The position numbers and the translations under genes were made by a program. 64,000 bases of DNA from Lunularia cruciata. Lineage: Eukaryota > Streptophyta > Marchantiopsida > Lunulariales > Lunulariaceae. This document shows, one piece after another, positions 1 through 13,400 of this stretch (positions are counted from its first letter, which is position 1; each line of letters begins with the position of its first letter). Where the stretch lies: the NCBI GenBank assembly GCA_948567375.1, contig OX419760.1, positions 45,384,001-45,448,000 of the forward strand, written 5' to 3'. The notes under the pieces were generated by a model. The model made no database searches and had not been told where the DNA came from. It saw only the letters and a list, made by a program, of their open reading frames with translations.

Positions 1-389
1 TTCTAGCTCAATGCATGTAACAGCCGTTAAAATAATTGTCTTTCAATTGTCTCACCTAATACATAATCTAAGCTATCTTTTATGAAATTTCAAATCTAGA
101 TCTCAAACTTGAGGATTTGTCCAAATCACCATAATCTCCAAAATTTGCAATCCACCTCACACAATCTTTCCCAATTCTCTCATGTGTATAATATGTACAA
201 TATCAACTCAAAAACATAATAATGAATTATTGTTATAAAAATAGGTCTCATTCTTTAACATAAATGTATCCCTCTCCTCCTCTAATTTTTTCTCCAAGTG
301 AGCTCTCGTAGCCTCCTTTTGTCTAATATAAAATTGTATGCAAAACATTATCTTACCTTTTAGAGAGGTCACAACAGTGGAACAAAAAA
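1..389. other. Unassigned AT-rich flank
   Basis: No gene or domain recognised. The sequence lies just beyond the 3' boundary (minus orientation) of the LTR-like module at 390-825 and may be the old insertion flank or internal sequence of that element. Short open frames here show no family motif. Confidence 0.3.
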
Positions 390-825
390 TGTAAGCCGGT
401 CTATCTACCACTAAAAATAAACCTCTAATGGCTATTATGGTAGTGCACCATGGACTGAGTAGGCAAGGAACCCCAACTCCATCATACTTCTCCAAAGCTA
501 ACACTCCAATACTCAAACCATTGCTCATTAGAGAACTCAATAAGAAAGAGATAGCTGCAAATGAAAGGATGATGAGTACTTCTCACCCCTAGTTTATATA
601 CTTGTGAAAAAGTTATGCACCACAGTTACTAATTACTAGAGTAACTCAAGTTATTAGGCTAAAAGTCAAATAAAGTCAAAAGTTTAAAGGAATATTTATA
701 CTCATGAGAATATTCTCTTAAGCATATGGTCTTATCTTGAACCAACCACTAAGTCAAGGATTCCTTCACATAGGCTATCTTTGGACTATAGAAGAATCCA
801 AAACAAAAAAACTTGTGGGTCCAAG
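390..825 (-). mobile_element. Truncated copy of the ~690-bp LTR-like module
   Basis: Read on the minus strand this matches the modules at 27,658-28,346 and 57,238-57,925, including the stretch around the conserved ATGATGGAGTTGGGG and the TATA-like region near 580-600. About 250 bp of the module's 5' end are missing. About 20 bp of filler separate it from the gypsy LTR at 846. It ends (minus) in a TACA tetranucleotide, consistent with a TG...CA LTR terminus. Confidence 0.6.
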
Positions 826-845
826 AAAAATCCAAGGCTTGTGTG

Positions 846-1219
846 TCCTCACATTGGAACTCTTGAATGAGTGAAACTCTAAATGCCTAGCATGAGCTTA
901 GGCTTTGGAATTTATAAAGAACATATAAGGCTCTTAAGAAGCTTCTTAGGAAGCTTCTTAAAAGCCACATTCTTAGAGTGCAAGCCAAGCTAATCAAGAA
1001 ACTTCTTGAGAAGCTTTCTTTTAGAAGCTGCATACTTGGCATGCAAGTTAAGCTAGTTGGGAAACTCCCCAAAGAAGCTTCCTTCTAGAAGTCACCACTT
1101 GGTATGCACAAAGTAGCTTCTTAGATACTTCTAGAATATTCTATTGTTCTTGGATAAATTGATTTATTTGCTACTTTGTTAATTCTGACTAACTCATCTT
1201 TAAACTCCATATTGTTACA
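846..1219 (-). repeat. Ty3/gypsy (chromovirus) LTR of copy A, 3' LTR, partial
   Basis: The minus strand begins TGTAACAATATGGAG at 1219, the same start as the LTRs at 53,375, 55,610 and (mutated) 56,871. It carries the family's AAGCTTCTT-rich sub-repeats and a perfect three-unit heat-shock-element motif, TTCTAGAATATTC, at 1129-1141. The LTR stops at the point corresponding to the CCAATGTGAG position, where the LTR-like module begins. Confidence 0.75.
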
Positions 1220-3455
1220 TGATGCATCTAATCCATGAAGTTAGCTAGAAAATTGGTGAACCCAATTGATAGAACTCTCCATTCAAATTGTCAATACATT
1301 ATGCAAAAGGTAGTCTTTTGCACATCCTCTTTGTGAATGAGAATTTGCCAATAACCGCTTTGGAGATCCAACTTGGAGAAGTATTGTGCTCTACTCTAGC
1401 AGGTCATCAATTTGGGGCAAAGGATATGCATTCTTCACTATTTGTTTATTGAGGCCACAATAATCAATACAGAAGTGAAGTCCTCCATCCTTCTTTAGGA
1501 CAAATAATATTGGTGCTCCCCAAGGAGATGTATTGTATTGTATGAAATCCTTCTCCAACAACTCTATTGATGTTATTCAAAGCTCTTCCAAATCCTTTGG
1601 TGAGAGCCAATAAATTGGTCTATTCATTAGAATACTTGCTAGTAATAACTCAATCTTGAAGGGCATACCACAATCAAAGGGTATATCATCTAGAAACACA
1701 TATGCAAACTCTTGAACTATTTGATCAACCATTATTTGATGAGGCTTTTGGCCCTCATTAGATTTTCCATGCACAATTGGCTTGATCCACACCGCAAAAA
1801 TAGTAATATCTTCCTCCAAAGCTTACTTTATGGTTGCTTTACTAATAAAATTTCCATCTTGGGACTGACTTTTCTTAGTTATCTTACTCAAAGGTGCTAG
1901 ACAATCTAATTGGTAATTTTTACCTTGGTGTTGTACTTGAATTTATCATTGGGTCCAATCAATTAAACTTTATTATGCTCAAGCTAAGGCAAACCTTGAA
2001 TGATATCATAGTGTAGAGGTGCCACTAAAAATCTCATATACTCCAAATACTACTTCCCAATCTTGAATGTAACAAGATGTGAGGTACAAAATGTAGACAC
2101 TTTCTACCATCCACCATCATTAGTCTACTTCTAATGATTGGCTTGATAAGAATAGCTAATTCCTTTGCTAATTACATGGATATGAGATTCTTTAAACTTC
2201 CAAAATCAACCAAAATCCTACAACCACAATCTAATATCATACCTTATAAGTGAAGTAAAATTGCTTATGTCGAGCTTTCAATCCCATCAAAACTAATTAG
2301 GTTCTTAGTAGGTGGCTCAAATTCTCCTATTAGGATTCTTTGTTTCCTTGATCATCATGCTTAAAATTTCTATTTGGGTAATTTTTTGAGGTTGTCTATT
2401 CTTAAATGGACATTCAACAATGCAATATCCAATTTGCTGATAATAAAAAACCACCATTTTATTGTAATCTTTCACTATATGTGGTGCCAAGTGGTCTCCA
2501 TTGGATAACATAAATTTCCATTGGTGCTAGTTCATCCACTTGTGTGTAATGTGTTGACAAGTTTTGTGAAGATCAAAGACAAGACCAAGTTGTTTCAACC
2601 AAGGAATCAAAGTGCTCAACCAATTGCATGGCTTTCTCCAAGTACGTGGGCTCTTGTACAGTCACTTTTAATTTATTGCATGACTTTAAACCCATCACAA
2701 ATTAATCCAAAGCTTCACCTTCTAGTATATTTGGAATTTGTATTTTGGTGTTCTAGAATTGAACGGTATAGTTTCTTATAGAAGCAATATGTTTTAGTTT
2801 TCCCAAATTTCCAATCTCATGCAGCTTGTGTGACATTATAGCTTGGAATCACCCAATTATTGTGCTCTTTAATCCTTCCTATGTTGAGATTGGTGTAACA
2901 AATTTCTATTTAGCTTTCTCTACTTAAAATTGACACCATAGTTTTGTCATAGTTTACAATTGGTATGAAGCCAAGAGAATTTCTCTTTTCATCTTGAAGA
3001 TTTATAGCTTTAAAATAACATTTACAATCAAATAAAAGAATTCTCCATTGCTCTAAAAAGATTCTTGCTTTCAAATATTTTGGACTTTGGAAATTGGATT
3101 TGCTCTTCTGCTTCTTGAAATGGTTCTCTCTCTACATGCTTTTGTTGTTGATGGTCTTATTTTCTAAAAATCAAGTAAGGTGCTCAATTTATTGCTACAT
3201 AACAATGATAACTTCAAGCATTGCCATCATGGCTACTACCCTATCAAACCATCTATAATTCTCTAAGTTAACACTTAGATGCAACACATCTATCATTCTC
3301 CATAAATAAGAATCAGAAGTACTTGGGTTCATCAAACAAGGTGATCAAATTTAGAAAATTTTACCCAAAGCGTGAGATAGTGAACTACATGAAATGATAC
3401 TTGGGTAGTTCATGGATACAAAAATCCCAATGGTTTGGCAGAAATGGCAGATATC
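1220..3455 (-). mobile_element. Decayed Ty3/gypsy copy A internal region (RT, protease, gag)
   Basis: Minus-strand fragments align by eye with copy C (57,971-62,768). The order along the minus strand is gag N-terminus near 3,450-3,100, gag body 3,100-2,500, a CCHC zinc-knuckle remnant near 2,400-2,470 (residues like YCIVECP), protease region 2,290-1,960, linker with the MPFKIELL motif at 1,577-1,819, and an RT start ([14 protein letters not shown]) at about 1,570-1,290. RNase H, integrase and chromodomain are absent: sequence passes from RT to the LTR, so a large internal deletion is inferred. Many stops and frameshifts; not functional. Confidence 0.75.
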
Positions 3456-3458
3456 CCT

Positions 3459-3720
3459 CCCTACCTTGAGCTTCTTGAGGAGTTTGTTAGATCTATAGAT
3501 GGACTACATGTTCTTGGAGTGCCAATAGGATCCAAGGATTTTATTACATGCTTCTTAGATGTTACCCTTGCATAGTGTATTCTCAATGTGGATGAACTTC
3601 CTCTACTAAGAGATCCACAAGTGGCATTTGGTATACTCTTCTCTAATATTTCTTGTTGATTAACTTAACTTCTTTGCATGGTTCCTCCTTTCTTGACTTT
3701 CTTATCACATTTGAGAGCTT
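3459..3720 (+). pseudogene. Non-LTR-type reverse transcriptase fragment
   Basis: The plus-strand frame reads SIDGLHVLGVPIGSKDF, then one in-frame TAG, then VDELPLLRDPQVAFGIL. This pattern (G...VLG.PIG...DF ... L.DPQVA..LL) is the region after the RT core in a plant/protist retroelement family. It lies upstream of, and on the same strand as, the C-terminal endonuclease-like relic at 5,150-5,720, so the two probably belong to one decayed element interrupted by other sequence. Assignment is from remembered family pattern, not a search. Confidence 0.5.
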
Positions 3721-4564
3721 TTGATAGGAGGATTATGGGTCTTTGGTGATATCATTAGACCATGGAAATTTCAGTGTGTGATAAAGGATTTGGCATATAG
3801 ATAGACATCTCTACCAATTTTGTGTAGAGGGGTACACCTATTATTGATAGAGGAGATATTATCTATATTATTTTTGGGTTTTTGGATATATCTCTTGGCA
3901 CTCCTACTTTCTTTTTGTTTTGTGATTGATGATAGGCCAATTTTAGAAACATATGTGGCCAAGGTGGAGGAAAGATCTTTTTCTCTCAAGGTGTTATTGC
4001 AATAAATAAGAGATGGTCTATCCCCATGGGCATGAGAAGACCTTCTATTCTTTGCTTCACTACCATTACATTGGACCAAAGGTTTACAATCTTCCTTGAT
4101 GGAGTAACAATTTTGACATACTATAATACCCCAAGGATAGGAGACCTGAAGAGAAACACACCATGACAAACACTCAATTTCACACTCAAACCTCCGATGC
4201 CCCAAAGGAGCACCTTCTCTTTATTACATAGACAAAGAGGATCTCCTCCCAAGAAGCTCCACCATAGGATTAGGCACATAGATAGGTGACATGTCAACAA
4301 GCTCCATCCTTGGATTAACCACTTGGATGGGTGACATGTTGGTCCTGGTCCTATCTGGTTGGTCAAACAAGCTTTGACCAAAGGGAATCTTTTAGGGAAT
4401 TTTCTTATAGGAATCTAAAAATCACGTGGGCGAGGTACCATTGGAAAGCTCTTGACAAGACAAAGTAGGGGGGAGGGAAGGCCAAGCTTCTCTTTGTTAA
4501 AGGGGGTGGGCAATTTGCACATTTTTGAGGCCTAATTCATCCGTTTAGGCCTTTGAAATTGCCT
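3721..4564. other. Unassigned sequence between retroelement relics
   Basis: No protein family recognised in either strand. The minus-strand open frame of 144 codons at 3,771-4,205 has no motif and irregular composition, and is treated as chance. A short internal repetition of a GGTGACATG-containing phrase occurs near 4,285-4,340. Confidence 0.3.
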
Positions 4565-4876
4565 TCAAAGATTTCAGGCATATTTTGATTCCTACTCTAT
4601 TAGTAGAAGTTCCCTTTTGGTGACACCTCCTTTTGATCTATTTAGTCCATCATGTGTAACATACTTCCAAATGTTACCAAACCAATTCTTGCCTTTAAAT
4701 CATATGCCTAGCTCTTGGTTTTAAGGTTTTCAAGTCTATTTTGGTTTCTGCCCTATTAGTAGAAGTACTATTTTGGTGATACTTCTATCTGATCTATTTT
4801 GTCCATCATGTAAAACATTATTCTAGATGTTACCAAACCAATTTTCACATCTAGATCATATGGCTAGCTCTTGGTA
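4565..4876. repeat. Two-copy direct repeat, period 156 bp
   Basis: The phrases TATTAGTAGAAGT, GATGTTACCAAACCAATT-like and CTAGCTCTTGG recur in order in 4,565-4,720 and 4,721-4,876. The anchor TATTAG is at 4,598 and 4,754. The copies differ by scattered substitutions. Confidence 0.7.
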
Positions 4877-5149
4877 TTATACATACATTACATTCTCTCT
4901 TAGTTGACTCATCCATTCCTTGAGCCACTAAAGCACATTTTCACTCTTTCTCTGGCAAGGGTACAGGCTCTTGGATCTTAGCTTGACCATGCATTAGGGC
5001 ATTCCAACTTGCACTAGCCACCTACTCTATAGCAATGAGATTCCACCTAGGTTTGGTCCACCTGTTTGCATTTTTGTTACACACTTGTGAGTATGGTTCT
5101 ACACTAAATGTAGTAATGGTCCATATGACATGATGTCCTTTTAGAGGAT

Positions 5150-5720
5150 AGAGGATAGCTACCCATGATGCAATCAAGGATATAGTGTTTGCTATGGCAT
5201 GAGAGAGTGAATACCTTGCTTGGAGGGAACATTTGTATGCTTTGTAGATGATATGTGTCAGAGTAGACTTATACTTGGTCCAATATGATCAAATGATAGT
5301 GGTAGATGTTGTGGTTATAGATCCTATGCATGATGCAATTTTGGAAGGAGTGATTACTCATCCACCTAGATGGGTGGTGAGCGGAGCAACACTATGCAAG
5401 GTCTCCAAGTATAGGGGTATGCAACGAGGTCACTTCTTTGTTCCTCTAGCCTTGGAGTTATATGGCGCAATGGACATGAGATTTGATACATTTGTCAAGG
5501 AGTGTGTGAGAGCTTATCATATTTGATGTCAAGGGGTACCACTCTCACTCTTATACTTTGTAGCATACTTTGGACAACATGTGTCTATTGCTCTCCATAG
5601 AGCATTGGTTGGTGCAATCCATAGGAGAGCAATTGCACTAGGTGATGTTTCTTTAGATGCTTCAATAGTTTGCCAGCCTTATGACTTGCATAGCTTGGAT
5701 ATCTTAGGTGTAATATAGCA
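5150..5720 (+). pseudogene. Retroelement C-terminal (endonuclease-like) relic
   Basis: Plus-strand fragments read HDAIKDIVFAMA (one frame), then an open segment at 5,248-5,526 with RVDLYLV, VDVVVIDPM, KVSKY and FFVPLALELYGAMD. This order (HDA.RD ... RVD ... DVVI.DP ... K...Y ... F.PLA.E..G) is the conserved C-terminal block of a retroelement RT polyprotein found in plants, and resembles a PD-(D/E)XK-type nuclease core with D, ExK/K and downstream PLA.E. The segment ends in a TGA at 5,524. A diverged second copy occurs at 47,850-48,300. Function as a nuclease is inferred. Confidence 0.5.
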
Positions 5721-7800
5721 GATTTCTCATATTGATACTATTGGGGCCTAGTCCCATTTTACTTCTTTTGTCTCTCCCTCGTATGGCTTGATAGGGGCTT
5801 CCCATCCTTCATGTGTTCTATGCGGTTTCCTTTCTTACTTCGACATGCTTCTTGACCTTTCTCAAAGAAAAAATGATGATAACTCCATAATGTTATGAGA
5901 CGAATGCAATGATTCTACAACATTGTCTATTTCTACATGTGTCTTGACCTTTCTCATAGAACCTATGCCAATAGGTTCAGTTTTGAAAAGTTGAGTGTAA
6001 GAAAGGGCTTAGCTCAATTTTACCTCCTTGTACGGCTGATGGGGTTATTCTCCTACTTCTTGGTATCTTATGTAGTCACCTTTTCTTGTTTGGTGAAATG
6101 TTCCCAGATGACATATCTTGCCCTCACCCAATTTCACTTTTTCTTCAATTTTTATTCTCATAACAAGGATAAAGCTATACCTATTCTTAAAATGGATTCC
6201 TCCAAAAAGTTGTTTATGTTACTCTGCATTGTCAAAGTTTGATAACTATCTATCAAGCCACAACTAAATCCTTTTAGAATTTGAAGTTTTCTAAATTAAG
6301 TCTTAGAATAGAACCTATTATTTTAGAATTAAGTTAGAAATTTGGCAAAACCCAAAATTATTTGCATGTCCACTATCCATGATAATGCTTCTTAATTATC
6401 TTAAGTCAATCCATTTGGTGCATACAAAAGTTAGTTTTGAAAACGCAAGATCTTATTTGGTTATTAGGATCCAAACTCAAGCAAATTCTTGGAATAATCC
6501 TAATTACCCCTATGAAAAAGGATATTAATCTACAATGATCATACTAAGTCTTATGTGTTTTCCTATATAAACATTGTCTGATGCAATATTAGTTTAGTCT
6601 GATTTAGAGTTGAATGGTTTAAACTCAAAACCACTCAATACCCATTGTCATGTTGTTCCAAAACAAGACAATAGATCAGATCCATTTATTGATCTTCTTT
6701 ATGCATATATTTTATGCATCAAGATATTATTATTATATAGTCACTACATTAATAAAGGAGAGTTCATACAATTTGCATTTGCATAGAGCACATGGCAAGG
6801 AGATCCCTTGGGAGTTCCAAGATTTACCACAGCTCATTACACTATTTAATAAGAGGTTGTAGCCGCACTATTGGCCCCCTAATCAGCAAACAATTTCTTA
6901 CACAAGGATCATCCTTTTCCACTTGCATCTATCATGAAAATCAATTCAAGCACCCATGCATTCCAAACATATCTTTGGTTGGCTCGTGATTGTCTATAGA
7001 TCCAAACACACAATACTCCTAGTTTGTTGGCATTGTGTTCCTAAACTCTAGGAAGCTTTAGGTGGATTTTAGTGAGTGTATGCACAGTCACACCCTTATC
7101 AACATAATCTGTGATGCACATGTATAGGATAGAACTAGGATTCTCTCATGCAGAGGGAAAGGATCTGGAGCCTAGCTTCATACTTCTTCTTTTGTTGAGG
7201 ACTTTTGGTTCACTTTAAAGGAGTTCACCATAGCACTCATCCTATGATTGTCTTCACCACATCAAACATTTTCAGGGCTATCGGACCAATACACATATGG
7301 TTCTTCATACGACACACATAGCATCCAAATTTTATGCTATACCATGGGTGGAGAGTATATCAAAGTGCACGATGCCATCTAGTAGACAATGGCTCAAATC
7401 TTCTGATCCACATGTTCTTAGGTTCAGAATGAGTATTGGTTGGATATAACAACATCACCTCCTTAGAGGGTGAGGATGGACATAGTCTCATTCATGGATG
7501 TGCACTATACCTTGTTTGACTTGGTGGTTATGAACCCACTATGATCAAAGTCCTTGGCTTGAGCAAGCATGCATATAGTAACTCTTGCATTTATTACTGC
7601 TAGGGAAAAGGAGGACCATTATGCACCAAAACACGCTTCAAGTACCTTCATTCCATTGACTATAGAGATTTCAAGCCATTTCCATCATCACTTTTACAAT
7701 TTCCTTTGCAATGCAACATAAAGTTCATATAGAGGATAGGAGCACTAGGTATAACACCAACCATACTCAGCTCTTACTTAATCCGGCAGGTATCTGGCAT
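5721..7800. other. AT-rich intergenic sequence, no gene recognised
   Basis: Only short open frames without family motifs. The first few hundred bases (to about 5,860) are shared with the relic at 48,150-48,300 and so belong to the same repeat family. Nothing else stands out. Confidence 0.4.
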
Positions 7801-10488
7801 ACTACAACGATCAGAAGCACTTGGTTTTCACGAACGAGCATCAGCCGTAGAAGCTCTCAACAAGTCTAGGCCGTCCTTCCCAATTCACGAGGTTACTTGG
7901 TAAGTAACATTATTTCTTTATTTCTTTATCATTACTTCGTCTGCACTTCATAGTGCTCTTGTATTCCCTTTTGATATTTCGTCCAGTGTATTCTATTTGG
8001 CATTTCGGCCATGTGTCAATCGCTCAACCAAACGACTACACAAAAGTTTGAAAATAAGAAATAATATACTTTGCACGAACAAGAGGTGATATGTGAAAAC
8101 ACAAAATTAAAGGTAAGACGAGATCCAAGTAGCCCGAGGAATGCGAAGAGTAATTCAATCTCGCAATTACTGGACTTTAGTTACACCAAGTACAAAGAAA
8201 AGAAGCGCTAAAATTACCTCAATCTAGATTGATTCTTTGCAAGAAAATTTCGTCTTTAGCAGTTATGGAAAGATATCTAGAGGAAGCCTGAGTACAATCT
8301 TTAAGAAAGACTAGAAGGAAAAGTGACTAGTCCCACGAAAAGGTAGGACCCTCCTCTATTGCCAGAATAGCGAGGGTTCGGCTTCCAGCAGGTCACGCGG
8401 ACGTACTTTTGCCGCCTATGTTGTTGTCAGGTGGAGGAAAGAAAGGAATATAAGTAAAAAGGCAACCACGTAGAGCACATAAAGGACGGCCTGACCCTAT
8501 CAAGGCGTACAAAGGAGATAAAAAAAGATAAAAAAAGATTTATTTTATAAATAAAATCCAATGAATAAAAAATTTATCTTTTAATGCAAATAATAATAAA
8601 AAGCCGAGTTTATGACCACTTAAAGAAACGCTAAAATCATCGAACGCATGTGCGATGGACATCTGTTGCAAAAGCAAACTTCATCGCTTATCCATCTGGA
8701 TATAAGGGCTGAGACAAAAAGCAATGCAACAAGCTGTAATTTGACAGAACCGGGCTGACTGTGAAACCTGTTCCTGTGGTCTTCCGCATGGATAAGCGCT
8801 TCATGCAGATACCGAAATGTTGTCGAGAAGACAAGCAGAACGCTCCAACGAACCCGAAATCTCCAAGTCCAACCGGTCTTCCAATTACGTCCCTGTACAC
8901 AGCTTCAGGGCAATCTTTCCATCACTCCCCGAGGAGGAAAGCCGTGAAGTACCCCACCTCCTCCGGACGTATAGAACACTGTCAACGTACCGCTATCATG
9001 CCGGGAACGGTTGGCGTGAATTTCGGGGCCATGCTCAAAACTGGCAGTAGCAACCATCATTGACCTTCTCTGTGGTTAGATCTAGAGAAGATTCGGATAG
9101 CCCCATATTACCAAATACGGTTTGATGGGGTCTTCCCATTAACATGCATTCGCCTTCTTCTATTGGAAGCCTATTTATTCGATGACAAGAGTACCTCACT
9201 CGTGGATATGAGGAAAATGCACACCTGTCGCGTATTTAAGGTCTGGTCACTACATGCATGAGCCTGCTTGGAGAAACGGCTGAGATCCAACAATCGCATG
9301 GCGGCTCTAAAGACATGTCGATCGAGCTTGCGTGAAGGGGGTTCAGAAGGGTGGTGACCCTGGCGGCGGTACGAGATGTATAGGTAGAGGTGGGAAGATG
9401 CGAACTTGCCTCGTGGCTAAGGAGAAGAAAGGTGAATGTTGACGTTTCCTAGCTGAGGGAAGTTTGTCAATACCTTAAGACTTGATTAAAACTAAAAGGC
9501 GGTCCCTGGAAGCAGCGAGGCTCGTAATGTAATTTGGTACACTGATTGTACGCATGTCCTTTTAATCGTTGAATCCAGGAAAGAATATGATCAAGAAGCG
9601 ATTGTCGGAGATGGTGCGGTGGCGTTCCTGAAATGATTTTCAAGAAGGAAGAGGCGGAGGAGCGTCGAGTAGACCAACTTTGGACTGAGAATTTCTTGCG
9701 AGGGAATCTTGGGTTGTGCTGCGGCTGTGGGGCCGCATCTGGACCTCAGCGGGACATGATAACTGAGCTATCACGGAGGGATCTAAACGGTGGCAGAGCT
9801 GATGAGTTTTTCTTGGTTGGGAAGTTAGGACACCATCAGAGCAGAGAAGAAGAGTGATCGAAAGTTGGTGTTGATTTAAGCTGTTTAGAATTTCGCAATT
9901 GAAAATCAAACGCAAGACAGTTGAGATTCTGTTCCAGAGATATGTATGAGGGGCTGGACCTTTCAGTTGCAGCCTCTTGCGGATGAAGAGGTTGAGGGCA
10001 GTGCAAGATTGACAAAGGTGCTCCATACCGGGTATCTGCCGGAGAGACGCATCCTTTCTTGTGAGTATGTTTGACCTGGATCGCGTACTGGGAATGCATC
10101 ATAATACATCTCCGTCCCACATTGAAGTCTTTGTGCATTCGGTAGAGAGAGTGAAAGTGTTTTATCGCTTTACCTTGTGTATGACAGCAATTCTCAAGTG
10201 CTTTTGGGTTGAGTTGAAGACTACCGAGCAGTTAGGAGCTGAATCGTGCAGTGTAGATTAAGCAATTCCTTGAAAATGGGAAGTGTATTGAGGGCAAGCC
10301 AAAAGATCTATGGAAAGAAAATTATCAAATGATTTTTGTTTCTCATTCGTATCACAGTAGTGACAAATTGGAGGCTATTTTGGCCAATTGTCATCCTCAT
10401 CGAGCTGGTGTTGGCATACAGCTTTCCGAGATTGTAAACTCATAGATTGACACAAGGAGTACCACTGCAGCAGCTGCGAGCGCTGAAA
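7801..10488. other. Upstream flank of the MFS gene
   Basis: Base composition becomes more balanced, like the gene downstream, suggesting low-copy sequence. It must hold the promoter and 5' UTR of the transporter, but no transcription start can be defined. Open frames of 60-128 codons at 8,761-9,063, 9,633-9,857 and 9,640-10,026 (minus) lack recognisable motifs. Upstream 5' UTR introns cannot be excluded. Confidence 0.4.
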
Positions 10489-13400
10489 ATGACAACAGAT
10501 ACACCAGAAATACGGGGCACGGGTGCCATGGTTAGAACATGGATAGTGTGGCCTCTGGTTCCTTTGTTCATTGCTTTGTTCTTGTGGACAACTGCTTTCG
10601 CCTCCATAACGCCGTCTATCATGGATGTTCTTCTTCACGCTATTTGTCCCGGCCAAAATGAATGCAGTTTGGTTATTTCAATGCTGGGGATTCAGATAGT
10701 GGTACGTATTTAATCTGTTTTGCAAATGTTATGCCGGCCGGAGACACCGGACGGGCAACGTGTACAGCTGAGCAGGTCTTGCAATTCAGGCATTTGACGG
10801 TACTCCGAGATGACTGAGATGTGTCGTTTTTCAAGCAACGTGATTTCCTCATGCAGATAACAGGGATTGGAGCAATGTTAATAGCGCCCATACTTGGAGG
10901 ATTTTCAGATGACTATGGACGCAAACCAGTGCTAATGCTCGTATTGGGGGTTAATATTGGTCCGGCAGGTGAAACCATAAATCTTTCTAGCTGTCAATCA
11001 CTTCTGAAGATCTTCACTATAGTCCAGACCCGAAACCGGGTTCGAATTGATCCTCATGTTAAGCATTTTCACATTGGATTTAAAACTGGATGTTGGCATC
11101 AACACTTTGGTTGTTTTGCTGCAGTTGTACTTGCTTACAGCAGAGACACAATGTATGTCTACATTTGGTTTGTAATAAACATCTTGGCTTCGATGCTAAG
11201 AGAGGCAGGACTGCTCACCATCGCCTTCGCTATCGTGGTAACTGAGGCTTCACCAAATAGGCCTAGGAAGAAGCTATATCTTGGTGTTCTCATATCGGAT
11301 TGATAATCGTGGCATCGCTGCATGGGCTTGGATTGAGAGTGACCGTATTTAACTGTAGCATGTCAACAACGATTCATTCTTCCAACGTGGCCAGGCCACT
11401 CCCCACTTTCACATGTAGAAGAGATCGGTTAAGCTCCGAGAACATGGTGAGGACGTCAGTTTTGTTCACCCTCTTACATAAGTCTGCCCAGAGCCGATTT
11501 CATTTGGAGATCGAGTCGCACATGTTACTGAGGGACAAGAACAGGCCGACTAGCTTCATGTAGGAAACTGGTCACCTATGTTGTTACCTGTTCGTTACCT
11601 CTTAGAAGCACATCATCATAATTGAAGTACACCCGCGTGCCTCGAACTCTGAGAGTGAGTAAGCGCTTGATTGCTTGTGATCATGACGAACAGGCGGACT
11701 TGGTCCATGACACCAGGCAGCGGGCACCAGCTCTTGGTTTTACAATGTCAGCAGTTTCGATTGGGTTACTAGGGGGAACATTTTTGGCTCGAATTCTCAC
11801 CAGCGTCCAAGTCTTTTGGGTACGTATTCAAGGGGTTAACTGCGTATGTAAGAATTTTCAGTGTTTTTTCTTTTCAAGTGCTTGTATGGTCCTTTTAAAC
11901 AATAGGAGTATTTGCGACTAGATCAAAAGTAACTAATCTGTTTTCTCTATATGTGCAGGCGGCTTCGTTTATTCAATTTTTCCTGGTAATCTTTATGAAA
12001 TTTTTTGTGCTCGAGACCAATCCAAGGCGCATTCTGTTGCCAGCAGCAGAACAAGGGGACAACAAACTGACAGCAAAATTACTGCCGAAAATTTCAAAAG
12101 AGAAAGGACGGAATATGTTCAAGGATGCCATCCACGCTGCTCGATCGAGGTACGTATATGCATGAGACTATTGCGTGTTTGGATGAAATTTTGCCTTTCC
12201 CAGTATTTGCCAGGAAGAGCAGAAAGCGCTTCAAATTTACGATGTGTGGAACTCTAACTTTTCCAGTAAATCGCTGAGGATTATAGCAGCGGTGGCGTTC
12301 ATGGTCAACCTTACAGAAACAGCTCTTCAGACCACCCTCCTGGTACAAATCTCCTCCGAGTGGTTTGTTTGTATAAGACTGTGAAGTACTTTTCATACCG
12401 CAGTTCAGCCTCGTGCTTTCTCCGTCTCCATTCTGATCTAGATCGCTGGTCACAATGAAGGACTTGAAGTTGTGTTTTACTGGAATTCCTAATTGCAATC
12501 TTGAAACTGAAAACCACCTCAATTCGTAATTTTGGATGTCAGGCCTACTTGAAAGCACTATTCGCCTTCGGCAAAGATGAATTCGCGCAATTTACGGCCC
12601 TCGTCGGAGTAGTCGCCATTTTGTCGCAGGTAATCATCACGAGAGACGTGGACCTTGAGGGCACTACCAGATACTTCTTTTAATATCCAATGACAGTACT
12701 TGTTAGTATTGCATCGCTTGTTCCCAAATCATTGGTGGATGTCTTAATTCTACATCAACTCCACACTGTTTAACGCAATAAGTCTCACTCAAACTAATTC
12801 CGCCCGCCAACAAAGAGACGAGTGCAACATGATTAGTCCCAGTGAAATTAGATTTCGATGTACTTTTCGATGTACTCATACTAATTTGATGTACTTTATT
12901 TGGTCTCACTGAGAGCTAGGTCAGACTAATCTAATGACTAGATTCATTCCACTCGTAAAGCTCAATTCATTCCGCTCATAGCTAGCTTACTTCTCTTTCT
13001 GTGAGTTCACCTTAGGTTGATGATGTCTGGGTACAGGGTGCACTCGAACCTAGCTATGAATCAAGCATCAACTTTACTGCTTTATGTACGGAACTCATGT
13101 AGATGAGTCCGGGGTGATTCTGAATTGTGAAAATTGCTTGAATGTGGCAGATGGTCGTCTACCCCGTATTGGCACATGCGCTCGGGGAACGCGGTGTCCT
13201 TTGGATCGGTCTCATCGGATCTTCGATCAACGTATGTTCCTCGCCTGGATGTTTCATGCGACATCTACTGAACCTACTTTGTGAAATATCTTGGCATTCT
13301 CTCTATGTGGCCAGCTAGCACAGTATATATGTACCATTAATCAAAATAGAGGAGACGATTAAATCTCATTGAAATTGCCAACGAATAGAGTCCTAGCGCA

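Noticed and set aside
3771-4205. A 144-codon minus-strand gene
   Set aside because: No domain, odd composition and position between TE relics; treated as chance.
8761-10261. Short ORFs upstream of the MFS gene as genes
   Set aside because: Overlapping frames on both strands, no motifs, no splice-supported continuation; more likely UTR or intergenic sequence.
11238-11716. A GC-AG intron in the MFS gene (donor after 11,260, acceptor at 11,716)
   Set aside because: It kept the frame, but a canonical GT-AG solution (donor 11,238, acceptor ending 11,693) gives the same length and the family sequence VADLVHDTRQRAPALGF, so the ordinary splice is preferred.
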